Positions 1-5,327 of a stretch of DNA of 6,578 nt are shown one piece after another. Source of the stretch: Bacillota bacterium (GTDB lineage Bacteria > Bacillota > Clostridia > Acetivibrionales > DTU013). The position numbers and the translations under genes are program-made. Each line of letters begins with the position of its first letter. Position 1 is the stretch's first letter. A model generated the notes under the pieces. The model did not search any database. It was not told the origin of the DNA and was given only the letters and a program-made list of their open reading frames with translations. The stretch lies in NCBI GenBank assembly GCA_023418915.1, contig JAEZYU010000096.1, forward strand, positions 1 through 6,578. Reading direction: 5' to 3'.

Positions 1-1
1 T

Positions 2-37
2 TTCAGAGAACGTAGCATTTATATGAGACTTGAGTAA
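2..37 (+). CDS. Possible 3' end of a gene from an upstream cassette (partial)
   Basis: An open frame enters from the left edge, reads FRERSIYMRLE and stops at TAA 35-37, thirteen bases before hairpin H1 of attC1. In the other cassettes genes also stop shortly before this hairpin, so a gene ending here is expected. A second frame (SENVAFI, stop 24-26) is equally open. The fragment is too short to assign a family, and the choice between the two frames is a guess based on spacing. Confidence 0.3.
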   Translation, partial: FRERSIYMRLE

Positions 38-49
38 CTATATAGGACG

Positions 50-78
50 TCCGGCTTTGACTCCGCCGTGCAGCCGGA
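50..78 (+). repeat. H1 hairpin upstream of attC1
   Basis: TCCGGCT (50-56) pairs with AGCCGGA (72-78) around a loop TTGACTCCGCCGTGC that is nearly constant in all H1 copies. Other copies have GGCC/GGCC at the inner end of the stem; here both arms changed together (T with A), a compensatory change. No T-run follows, so it is not a standard Rho-independent terminator. It could protect the 3' end of the cassette transcript or belong to the recombination element. Confidence 0.7.
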
Positions 79-95
79 GGATTGGATAGGCCTTC

Positions 96-309
96 ACATA
101 ACAAAGCAGTCGGCGCAAGGGTGCCAGGGGAAATACATCCGGCCTTATACCATAGACAGCAGGAGCGCGAGCAGGCACCACACCGATTCACTGGGCTGGT
201 CGCCGACTATGGTCGGCTGCTCGCCTATGCATCCCAGGTGGCGAGCACCGCCAGGGAGAAGAGCTTCGGGGGTCCAGTTCATCAGTGTAGCAGATGCGTG
301 ACGTTATAT
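96..309 (+). repeat. attC1-like site, left version a, long right version
   Basis: The left core is ACATAAC (96-102), followed by AAAGCAGTCGGCGC; the right core is GTTATAT (303-309). An internal stem GGTGCC (120-125) / GGCACC (174-179) encloses a loop containing ATCCGGCCTTATACCAT. The right half has two further hairpins: GCCGAC (202-207) / GTCGGC (212-217) with loop TATG, and GCTCGCC (219-225) / GGCGAGC (240-246). The 214 bp length exceeds usual attC sites. The inner right arm (GTAGCAGATGCGTGAC) no longer pairs well with GCAGTCGGCGC on the left, unlike attC3-attC5, so this site may recombine poorly. Confidence 0.7.
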
Positions 310-328
310 GAAACTGCGCGTAAAGGTG

Positions 329-349
329 TCCGCCACGTCGTGTGGCGGA
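329..349 (+). repeat. H2 hairpin at the start of cassette A
   Basis: TCCGCCAC (329-336) pairs perfectly with GTGGCGGA (342-349) around loop GTCGT. It sits where the other cassettes carry CGCCCG/CGGGCG hairpins, but with a different sequence, so the fold rather than the sequence is kept. It would lie in the 5' untranslated leader if transcription reads in from the left. Confidence 0.7.
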
Positions 350-435
350 TATGAGAAGCCAGACTTCGAAGATAAGATTCATAATTGTAAGATTACACGT
401 AATAAAGATTATTATATTATAGAGGAAGGTACAGA

Positions 436-756
436 ATGAAAAGGAAAGGTATTATACTTGCTGGTATTGTAGTTGTCATTATTCTTTCCTGCGCTATTTA
501 TGTTTTTACAGGGACAAAGAAAGCAGAAAAACTCATGTGGGAATATCTTGACGAAAAAGGATATACGACAACTGAAATTATAAGCATTGACGTTAATCAC
601 TCTTTTTTGAACATTATTTTGTCTTATAACGAATGGAATATTACGGTTGTTTATTCAGATGAACCAACATCAATATATGGATATCATATAAGAAACGATA
701 ACATTGTTGAAGGCGGAGTTTCCGGAACAACTAATAAGGAAGATTTGAAGCACTAA
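436..756 (+). CDS. Small membrane-anchored protein, DUF3139-like (cassette A)
   Basis: This 106-residue protein has an N-terminal positively charged start (MKRKG) and one hydrophobic segment at about residues 5-25 (IILAGIVVVIILSCAIYVF), then a soluble part likely outside the membrane. The soluble part has the pattern YLDEKGY (about 37-43), a short beta-rich stretch and YSDEP (about 73-77), resembling the Bacillota DUF3139 family of small exported proteins of unknown role. The SC at residues 18-19 is a weak lipobox-like site; a simple membrane anchor is more likely. GAGGAAGG (422-429) is a good ribosome binding site for the ATG at 436. AT-rich sequence at 385-420 (TTGTAA, TATTAT) might hold a promoter with poor spacing. 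The gene is the sole gene of its cassette and is much more AT-rich than the flanking repeats. Family assignment is by eye. Confidence 0.72.
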   Translation: MKRKGIILAGIVVVIILSCAIYVFTGTKKAEKLMWEYLDEKGYTTTEIISIDVNHSFLNIILSYNEWNITVVYSDEPTSIYGYHIRNDNIVEGGVSGTTNKEDLKH

Positions 757-882
757 CGAATTATAATAGCATAATAGAAAATTATTTACTTCGTATTTTA
801 TATATTGTAAATGTAGGAGAGACTTTAAAGATTTAAGGGGGAGACATCCTGTCGCACTCTGAATAGCGGGGCTTTGGACGGC
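757..882 (+). other. AT-rich stretch and diverged flank before attC2
   Basis: No gene is visible. The first part is AT-rich (to about 840). The second part (about 845-882) occupies the place of hairpin H1, but only CATCC and ACTC recall it and the GGCC stem is gone. attC2 is thus the one site without a recognisable H1. Confidence 0.5.
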
Positions 883-1053
883 GCATAACAAAGCAGTCGG
901 CGCAAGGGTGCTGGGGGGATAGTCATCCGGTCTTATACCATTGACAGCAGAAGCGCGAGCAGCACCACACCGATTCACTGGGTGAGAGCACCGCCAGGGA
1001 GAGGGGCTTTCGGGGGTCCAGTTCGTCGGCTTGGTGAAAACGAGCCGTTAGGC
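883..1053 (+). repeat. attC2-like site, left version a, short right version
   Basis: The left core is GCATAAC (883-889), followed by AAAGCAGTCGGCGC; the right core is GTTAGGC (1047-1053), a perfect match to the GTTRRRY consensus of integron sites. The internal stem is GGTGCT (907-912) / AGCACC (961-966), a compensatory change from GGTGCC/GGCACC in attC1 and attC3. The right half is short: the two hairpins of the long version are missing. The last ~25 bases before the right core (TTGGTGAAAACGAGCC) do not resemble the GCGTCGCGACTGC arm of attC3-attC6. Confidence 0.7.
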
Positions 1054-1074
1054 GAAATCGTCGTCGTTTACGTC

Positions 1075-1095
1075 GCCCGGGCTCCGCCGTCGGGC
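1075..1095 (+). repeat. H2 hairpin at the start of cassette B
   Basis: GCCCG (1075-1079) pairs with CGGGC (1091-1095). It is preceded by ACGT, as in most H2 copies, and is followed after ten bases by the ribosome binding site of the CbrC-family gene, so it lies in that gene's leader. Confidence 0.65.
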
Positions 1096-1591
1096 TAATA
1101 ATAAAAAGGAGAGACGAATATATGGGCTTATTTGACTTTCTAAAGAAAAAGAACGAAGGGAATGAAAATGTATTTTTTAAGTATCATCCTGATCCGACGA
1201 AAACAGGCGCTTTTAAGAACGACAAAGCAGAAATATGTGATTGCTGTAAAAAGTCTACTAGTATTTATTATGAAGGCCCATTTTATTCATCAGAAGAAGT
1301 TGAGCATCTTTGTCCAACCTGCATATCTACTGGCGAAGCAAGTAAAAGTTTGATGGTGAGTTTCAAGATTCAGCTAGCTGCGATAAAGTTCCGAAAAAGG
1401 AATATGTCGAAGAACTGTGTAAAAGAACACCAGGCTATAGAGGATGGCAGCAAGAGTATTGGTTAGCACATTGTGATGATTTTTGTGCTTTTATTGGATA
1501 TGTTGGATGGAATGACTTAATTGAGATGGGCATTGATGAGCAGGTTGAAAAGGACTATATTGCAAATGGAGATATGAATATAGAAATAGTA

Positions 1592-1601
1592 AAGAAATGC
1601 G
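1592..1601 (+). repeat. Target-site duplication, left copy
   Basis: AAGAAATGCG is repeated exactly at 3109-3118 on the other side of the insertion sequence. The 10 bp length fits the 8-10 bp duplications of the ISAs1 family. Removing one copy plus the element restores the CbrC frame. Confidence 0.93.
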
Positions 1602-1622
1602 CACGGTGAAATCATGAAGCCA
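1602..1622 (+). repeat. Left terminal inverted repeat of the insertion sequence
   Basis: CACGGTGAAATCATGAAGCCA matches the reverse complement of 3088-3108 except at positions 6 and 18. It should be the transposase binding and cleavage end. Its TGA at 1607-1609 ends the interrupted CbrC frame. Confidence 0.9.
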
Positions 1623-1653
1623 TAAATTTACAAAATTAAAACAGAAGAGACAT

Positions 1654-1700
1654 AAAATGACCTGGAACCATTGAAAAATCTGTGTTTTAGGTCATTTTTT
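1654..1700 (+). terminator. Terminator-like hairpin between IS end and transposase promoter
   Basis: AAAATGACCT (1654-1663) pairs with AGGTCATTTT (1689-1698) around a 25-base loop, and the right arm ends in a run of six T. It can act as a Rho-independent terminator for transcripts entering from cassette B, keeping outside transcription from driving the transposase. The long loop makes it weaker than a classic terminator. Confidence 0.6.
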
Positions 1701-1701
1701 A

Positions 1702-1730
1702 TTGCAATTAGAAGGAAAATGTTATATAAT
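1702..1730 (+). promoter_or_regulatory. Transposase promoter (TTGCAA, 17 bp, TATAAT)
   Basis: The -35 box TTGCAA (1702-1707) and a perfect -10 box TATAAT (1725-1730) are separated by 17 bp, the ideal housekeeping sigma-factor spacing. It lies just after the terminator-like hairpin and about 35 bp upstream of the transposase start. This makes an upstream in-frame TTG at 1702 an unlikely start codon. Confidence 0.75.
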
Positions 1731-1764
1731 ATATATAAAATATAACATAAAAGGAAATACGTAC

Positions 1765-2943
1765 ATGTACGAAGGAAAATTCTTTGAAAGCTTCGAAATC
1801 GTTGAGGATCGACGTGAACAAGGTAAAGTTCAGCATCGGCTTCTGGATATTGTCTTCATTGTTGTAACCGCTGTAATTGCTGGATGTAATGAATGGAAAG
1901 AGATTAAGTGGTGGATTGATATGGAGGCAAATCAAAAGTGGATTAGAAAGTATATTGAACTAGCAAATGGCATACCGTCCCTATCCACTATCGGCCGCCT
2001 TTTCAACATAATTTCACCAATACAATTTGAAAAATGTTTTGCCAGCTGGATGCAGCATGTCGTTCATCCTTCTGATCAGGATATTGTCAGTATTGATGGA
2101 AAAACTATGCGCGGATCTGCCGATGGTGACAAAAAAGGTGCTCATATTGTCAGCGCAATATGCCGTTCCCACAGCTTGGTCATCGGCCAGGTGAAAGTGA
2201 ATGAAAAGAGCAATGAAATCAAGGCTATTCCGGATCTCTTAGACATGCTTTACATCAAAGGTTGTATAGTTACCATTGACGCCATGGGATGTCAAAAGGC
2301 AATTGCAGAAAAGATTATCAACTGTAAAGCGGACTATGTACTCAATGTAAAAGGAAATCAAGAAAGTCTGAAAAGCGATGTTATTGCATGCTTTGAAGAG
2401 GAAGCAATGGCAAAGAGGATGGAAACTCTCAAAGAAGAAAACAAAGAAATAAAAAAACCTGCCGGAGATGCCTCTTTATCCATGATAAGGACAATCGATT
2501 TTGGACATGGAAGAATTGAAAAACGTACCTATTGGTACACTCAGGCAATCGATTGGATGCTGGATGCAAAAAAAGATTGGAAGAAGCTTGCCGGGGTTGG
2601 CATGGTGGTCCGGGAAACGGAGAGCGGGGAGATAAAAACCAGTGAGACAAGCTATTTCATTGGCAGCATAAATGATATTAAGAACTTTGAGAAAGCGGTC
2701 AGAAATCATTGGCAGATCGAAAGCATGCACTGGGTATTGGACGTCGTCTACAAGGATGATGCGAATCGTACAAGAAAAGGCACGGCACCGCAAAATATGG
2801 CTGTTTTGAAAAAGGCTGCGCTCAATGCGGTGAAAAAGGATACGCAGGTAGCAGGAAAATTATCAGTAAAAGGGCGAAGATTTAAAGCTGCGCATGACAT
2901 AAACTACCTGGACTACATTGTGAGATTGAATTTTATTGACTAA
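1765..2943 (+). CDS. ISAs1-family DDE transposase
   Basis: This 392-residue transposase, similar to H-repeat-associated proteins, catalyses cut and strand transfer of the element's ends. The N-terminal associated domain spans about residues 1-100 (RREQGKVQHRLLDIVFIVV, CNEWKEI, PSLSTIGRLF). The RNase-H-like core follows: IDGKTMRGS with D111, EKSNEIKAIPDLLD, TIDAMGCQ with D172, YVLNVKGNQ, and HWQIESMHW with E319, giving the D-D-E triad, then the family's C-terminal NRTRKG and APQNMAVLKKAALN. The ATG at 1765 is chosen because AAGGAAA lies upstream at proper spacing and the promoter overlaps any earlier start. Length and motifs are complete, so the enzyme is probably functional. It interrupts the CbrC-family gene, and no accessory gene is present in the element. 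Confidence 0.95.
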   Translation: MYEGKFFESFEIVEDRREQGKVQHRLLDIVFIVVTAVIAGCNEWKEIKWWIDMEANQKWIRKYIELANGIPSLSTIGRLFNIISPIQFEKCFASWMQHVVHPSDQDIVSIDGKTMRGSADGDKKGAHIVSAICRSHSLVIGQVKVNEKSNEIKAIPDLLDMLYIKGCIVTIDAMGCQKAIAEKIINCKADYVLNVKGNQESLKSDVIACFEEEAMAKRMETLKEENKEIKKPAGDASLSMIRTIDFGHGRIEKRTYWYTQAIDWMLDAKKDWKKLAGVGMVVRETESGEIKTSETSYFIGSINDIKNFEKAVRNHWQIESMHWVLDVVYKDDANRTRKGTAPQNMAVLKKAALNAVKKDTQVAGKLSVKGRRFKAAHDINYLDYIVRLNFID

Positions 2944-3035
2944 CTTTGCACAAAGGCTGGGCTATCACTCAGTTTGACTTATATAGGTCTGCGGCTTGTT
3001 TCAAGCGAGCTGCCATATGACTGACAAAAACGAAT

Positions 3036-3075
3036 ATGTCCGAAAGGACATTTAAAAAATCTCTCAAGTGAGAGA
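3036..3075 (+). repeat. Two hairpins in the right end of the insertion sequence
   Basis: ATGTCC (3036-3041) / GGACAT (3046-3051) close a GAAA tetraloop of the stable GNRA type. TCTCTCA (3060-3066) / TGAGAGA (3069-3075) form a near-perfect palindrome next to the right terminal repeat. Neither has a T-run. They may be subterminal sites or RNA structures; the 165 bp after the transposase stop otherwise hold nothing recognisable. Confidence 0.45.
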
Positions 3076-3087
3076 GTAGGAAGAAAC

Positions 3088-3108
3088 TGGGTTCATGATT
3101 TCGCCGTG
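3088..3108 (-). repeat. Right terminal inverted repeat of the insertion sequence
   Basis: On the minus strand it reads CACGGCGAAATCATGAACCCA, pairing with the left end at 19 of 21 positions. It abuts the right copy of the target duplication. Confidence 0.9.
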
Positions 3109-3118
3109 AAGAAATGCG
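3109..3118 (+). repeat. Target-site duplication, right copy
   Basis: AAGAAATGCG is identical to 1592-1601. It is the re-entry point into the CbrC-family reading frame. Confidence 0.93.
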
Positions 3119-3209
3119 TAAATAATGGACATTTGCAAGGTTATCTTTTTCAATGTTTATCATGTGGGCAGCACAGGTTATATGTTGATTGTGATTAAGG
3201 AAAGGATAT

Positions 3210-3238
3210 CCCGGCCTTGACTCCGCCGTGCGGCCGGG
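3210..3238 (+). repeat. H1 hairpin upstream of attC3
   Basis: CCCGGCC (3210-3216) pairs with GGCCGGG (3232-3238) around the constant H1 loop. The outermost pair is C-G, where other copies have T-A, a compensatory change. It begins 12 bases after the stop codon of the CbrC-family gene. Confidence 0.72.
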
Positions 3239-3254
3239 GAACGACGACGGATTC

Positions 3255-3427
3255 ACATAACAAAGCAGTCGGCGCAAGGGTGCCCGGGAGAAATGCATCT
3301 GGCCTTATACCATTGACAGGCAGAAGCGCGAGCAGGCACCACACCGATTCGCTGGGTGCGAGCACCGCCAGGGAGAAGGGTTTTACGGGTCCAGTTCATC
3401 GGCGTCGCGACTGTTGAGACGTTATAC
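3255..3427 (+). repeat. attC3-like site, left version a, short right version
   Basis: The left core is ACATAAC (3255-3261); the right core is GTTATAC (3421-3427). The inner arms AGCAGTCGGCGC and GCGTCGCGACTGTT pair imperfectly, as L'' and L' of integron sites do. The internal stem is GGTGCC (3279-3284) / GGCACC (3335-3340). In the right half GGTGC (3355-3359) / GCACC (3362-3366) replaces the two hairpins of the long version. At 173 bp it is nearly the length of attC2 and attC6. Confidence 0.75.
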
Positions 3428-3448
3428 GAAAGATTGCCCATCGGACGT

Positions 3449-3471
3449 CGCCCGGCCTCCGGCGTCGGGCG
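3449..3471 (+). repeat. H2 hairpin at the start of cassette C
   Basis: CGCCCG (3449-3454) pairs with CGGGCG (3466-3471), with a possible inner stem GCC/GGC. It starts 22 bases after the right core of attC3 and lies in the leader of the acetyltransferase gene. Confidence 0.68.
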
Positions 3472-3504
3472 TATTATTGCAGTATTTCATGGGGGGAATG
3501 AGAT

Positions 3505-3957
3505 TTGACTGAGGGGTATTTGTTACATTTTGCAGGTAGAGAAGATATCGATTCGTGGATGAGGTTAGTGGAAGTTGTAAAGGATGATTTTCCCGGGTTA
3601 GTTATTTCTGATTATAAAGGTATTTTAGCTAAAAACATAGATCGGAAAACTGCGTTATGTGTTAAATGCGGTGATGTTATTGTTGGGTGTTTGCTTTTTT
3701 CATATCATTCTAAGTGTCTTTCATGTATGGCTGTACACCCTGATCATCGAAGGAAAGGGATTGCATCTGTGTTGATCGAAAAGATGGTATCTATGTTTCC
3801 GGAAGGTATAGATATATCCGTCACGACATTTAGAGAAGGGGATATAAAAGGCATTGCTCCAAGAGCACTATATAAAAAGCATGGATTTGTAGCAGGAGAA
3901 CTTGTTTCAGAGTTTAATTATCCTAATCAAAGGTTTATTCTGCAAAGGCAATGGTAG
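3505..3957 (+). CDS. GNAT-family N-acetyltransferase (cassette C)
   Basis: This 150-residue protein should transfer an acetyl group from acetyl-CoA to an unknown amine. Motif A is CLSCMAVHPDHRRKGIASVL (residues 71-90), a beta strand followed by the pyrophosphate-binding R-R-K-G-I-A loop and helix. ALYKKHGFVAGE (121-132) is the typical C-terminal motif B. The length is normal for a single GNAT domain. The start is TTG at 3505, placed 8 bases behind a GGGGGG run (3491-3496); no in-frame ATG comes before residue 19, where the first strand would already be lost. An out-of-frame ATG at 3498 opens only four codons. The stop falls 10 bases before H1 of attC4. GNAT genes are frequent integron cargo; drug resistance is possible but nothing shows the substrate. 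Confidence 0.9.
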   Translation: MTEGYLLHFAGREDIDSWMRLVEVVKDDFPGLVISDYKGILAKNIDRKTALCVKCGDVIVGCLLFSYHSKCLSCMAVHPDHRRKGIASVLIEKMVSMFPEGIDISVTTFREGDIKGIAPRALYKKHGFVAGELVSEFNYPNQRFILQRQW

Positions 3958-3967
3958 GAAAAAGGAA

Positions 3968-3996
3968 TCCGGCCTTGACTCCGCCGAGCGGCCGGA
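3968..3996 (+). repeat. H1 hairpin upstream of attC4
   Basis: TCCGGCC (3968-3974) pairs with GGCCGGA (3990-3996). The loop differs from the other copies by one base (GAG for GTG). It begins 11 bases after the acetyltransferase stop codon and has no T-run. Confidence 0.72.
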
Positions 3997-4012
3997 GGAT
4001 GGGCAATCCCTC

Positions 4013-4226
4013 GCATAACAAAGCAGTCGGCGCAAGGGCGTGCATGGTCTATGTCCCTGAGTTGGTTCCGGAAATGATAGTCCAAGCAATACGCCAAATC
4101 GATTCGCTGGGCTGGTCACCGACTATGGTCGGCTGCTCGCCTATGCATCCCAGGTGGCGAGCACCGCCAGGGAGAAGGGCTTCGGGGGTCCAGCTCATCG
4201 GCGTCGCGACTGCTGAGACGTTATAC
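4013..4226 (+). repeat. attC4-like site, left version b, long right version
   Basis: The left core is GCATAAC (4013-4019); the right core is GTTATAC (4220-4226), whose reverse complement GTATAAC matches the left core closely. The inner arm AGCAGTCG pairs perfectly with CGACTGCT near the right end. The internal stem is GGCGT (4037-4041) / ACGCC (4091-4095), again a paired change relative to the other copies. The loop is version b, with GTCCCTGAGTTGGTTCC. The right half is the 214-bp long type with GCCGAC-TATG-GTCGGC and GCTCGCC/GGCGAGC hairpins. This is the best-paired site of the six. Confidence 0.78.
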
Positions 4227-4246
4227 GCAATATAGTCCGCTTACGT

Positions 4247-4269
4247 CGCCCGGGCTCCGACGTCGGGCG
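4247..4269 (+). repeat. H2 hairpin at the start of cassette D
   Basis: CGCCCG (4247-4252) pairs with CGGGCG (4264-4269). It lies 20 bases after the right core of attC4 and about 30 bases before the methyltransferase start. Confidence 0.68.
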
Positions 4270-4300
4270 AATAGAAAATCAGTTTAGTGAGGTTAAGGCA

Positions 4301-4966
4301 ATGAAATGGGAATATGTCTGGGACAGCATATATTTAAAAGCAGGTGAGGTTCAAAAAGATGTACTGCCAACTGTTGTAAGTGCTGCTGAACTATTTAAAA
4401 GTGCAAATGTTAAGAATGTACTTGATTTAGGTTGTGGTACAGGGCGACATAGTATATTTCTTGCTAATTCCGGCTTTGAGGTTACGGCAACTGATATTTC
4501 TGAACATGGAGTTAATATTACACAGGAGAGAGCTCTAGAAAAAGGTCTAAATATTAAAGTTAATTGTCATGATATGAGAAAGATTCCCTTCGATGATAAT
4601 ACATTTGATGCAGTTTTATGTGTCTGGACATCTGGACACGGGTTACTAGAGGATATGGTTGCTCATAAAAACGAAATGGTTCGTGTTACTAAACCAAATG
4701 GATTTATATTTGTTGATTATGTATCGAAACAAGATGAGTATTATGGCAAAGGTATAGAAATAGAGAAGGATACATTCATTGATAACGTTCTAGGCGAAGA
4801 AGAGATACCGCATCATTACACTGATGAAAATGAGATCATAGAGTTATATAATGGACTTGGAGAATTGAAAATAAGCCCATATTGTTATAGTTATACAGAT
4901 GAAAGCGGTAATATACATTACATACATGCTTTAGTTACTATTTGCCGTAAGGGTTTACCTAAATAA
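4301..4966 (+). CDS. Class I SAM-dependent methyltransferase (cassette D)
   Basis: This 221-residue protein has the Rossmann-like SAM fold. Motif I is VLDLGCGTGRHSIFLANSGF (about residues 40-59); VTATDIS (about 61-67) carries the acidic residue that binds the SAM ribose; NCHDMRKIPFDDNTFDAVLC (about 87-106) covers motifs II-III; LLEDMVAHKNEMVRVTKPNG includes the usual helix and the K-P-N-G turn. The layout resembles the small Methyltransf_11/25 and TehB-like group, which act on small molecules, rather than DNA methylases: no NPPY or DPPY motif is seen. GTGAGG (4287-4292) gives a ribosome binding site 8 bases before the ATG. The stop lies 4 bases before H1 of attC5, so the gene fills its cassette. 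The substrate is unknown. Confidence 0.9.
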   Translation: MKWEYVWDSIYLKAGEVQKDVLPTVVSAAELFKSANVKNVLDLGCGTGRHSIFLANSGFEVTATDISEHGVNITQERALEKGLNIKVNCHDMRKIPFDDNTFDAVLCVWTSGHGLLEDMVAHKNEMVRVTKPNGFIFVDYVSKQDEYYGKGIEIEKDTFIDNVLGEEEIPHHYTDENEIIELYNGLGELKISPYCYSYTDESGNIHYIHALVTICRKGLPK

Positions 4967-4970
4967 TACA

Positions 4971-4999
4971 TCCGACCTTGACTCCGCCGTGCGGCCGGA
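4971..4999 (+). repeat. H1 hairpin upstream of attC5
   Basis: TCCGACC (4971-4977) faces GGCCGGA (4993-4999) with one A-C mismatch in the stem, the only unpaired position among the H1 copies. It starts 5 bases after the methyltransferase stop. Confidence 0.68.
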
Positions 5000-5015
5000 G
5001 GATGGACTACACATC

Positions 5016-5227
5016 GCAGAACAAAGCAGTCGCACAAGGGTGCACAAGGTCTGAGTCCCTGACTTGGTTCCTTAAATGATAGTCCCTACAGTGCACCACA
5101 CTGATTCACTGGTCTGGTCGCCGACTATGGTCGCCTGCTCGCCTATGCATCCCAGGTGGCGAGCACCGCCAGGGAGAAGGGCTTCGAGGGTCCAGCTCAT
5201 CGGCGTCGCGACTGCGGGACGTTATAT
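5016..5227 (+). repeat. attC5-like site, left version b, long right version
   Basis: The left core is GCAGAAC (5016-5022), one base off the others; the right core is GTTATAT (5221-5227). The internal stem is GGTGCAC (5039-5045) / GTGCACC (5091-5097). The loop is version b (AAGGTCTGAGTCCCTGAC...). The long right half is present, but its first hairpin carries a mismatch (GCCGAC against GTCGCC). The inner right arm GCGTCGCGACTGC matches AGCAGTCGC on the left. Confidence 0.75.
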
Positions 5228-5248
5228 GCAATATGGCCTGTCGGACGT

Positions 5249-5273
5249 CGCCCCGCACACCGTGGCCGGGGCG
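5249..5273 (+). repeat. H2 hairpin at the start of cassette E
   Basis: CGCCCCG (5249-5255) pairs with CGGGGCG (5267-5273). The additional C is matched by an additional G, another compensatory change. It is followed by an AT-rich leader (5274-5327) that could contain a promoter, though no clear box pair is seen. Confidence 0.7.
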
Positions 5274-5327
5274 AAAATAGGTGCTCTGCATAGCTGATAT
5301 ATATTTATAAAAGTATGAGGTTATAAA

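Larger units (their letters stand above)
1602..3108 (+). mobile_element. Complete ISAs1-family insertion sequence, 1507 bp
   Basis: The element is bounded by 21-bp terminal inverted repeats (1602-1622 and 3088-3108, 19 of 21 positions paired) and a 10-bp direct repeat. It carries a single full-length DDE transposase in the + direction, its own promoter and an upstream terminator-like hairpin. It lies in the same orientation as the cassettes, inside the CbrC-family gene of cassette B. The intact ends, exact target duplication and open transposase suggest a recent and possibly active insertion. Confidence 0.93.
1122..3198 (+). pseudogene. CbrC/UPF0167-family gene, frameshifted and split by an insertion sequence
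   Basis: The start is ATG 1122 behind AAAGGAG (1105-1111). The N-terminal part shows the family signature FKYHPDPTKTGAF (residues 19-31), then CDCC (39-42), YEGPFY (50-55) and LCPTCI (63-68), suggesting a cysteine-based metal site. At the A-run 1344-1347 one base is missing. Frame 2 from 1349 restores the family's FDGEFQD, then RTPGYRGWQQEYWLAHC and FIGYVGWNDL. The insertion sequence interrupts after KKC at 1601. Beyond it, 3119-3198 continues in the same frame as VNNGHLQGYLFQCLSCG and RLYVDCD with stop TAA 3196-3198, matching the usual cysteine-rich C-terminus. Repaired, the protein would be about 186 residues, close to E. coli CbrC (195), which is linked to colicin E2 tolerance. Its role here is unknown. 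The insertion makes it non-functional; the missing base could be a real mutation or a homopolymer sequencing error. Confidence 0.88.

Noticed and set aside
50..78. H1 as a Rho-independent terminator
   Set aside because: The stem is strong, but no T-run follows in any copy.
96..309. Group II intron or tRNA-like element in the GC-rich repeat
   Set aside because: No reverse transcriptase, no GUGYG start with domain V, and no cloverleaf with a TTC loop was found.
68..354. Open frames of 77 and 90 codons on the + strand across attC1
   Set aside because: They run through the structured repeat and its hairpins, have no ribosome binding site, and exist because GC-rich repeats have few stop codons.
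670..978. Minus-strand frame starting MNRCGA in attC2, with a similar one at the left edge in attC1
   Set aside because: The shared start is just the repeat read backwards, and the remainder is antisense to the DUF3139-like gene or AT-rich spacer.
1702..1764. Longer transposase start at TTG 1702
   Set aside because: The TTG is part of the -35 box of a promoter with ideal spacing. The extra 21 residues are low-complexity, and ATG 1765 has its own ribosome binding site.
2429..2793. Minus-strand frames inside the transposase gene
   Set aside because: They are antisense to a complete, well-conserved transposase and resemble no family.
3951..4235. Open frame over attC4, with a related one at 5076-5297 over attC5
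   Set aside because: The similarity between the two frames is explained by DNA repeat identity. Insertions and deletions between copies are not in threes, which argues against coding.
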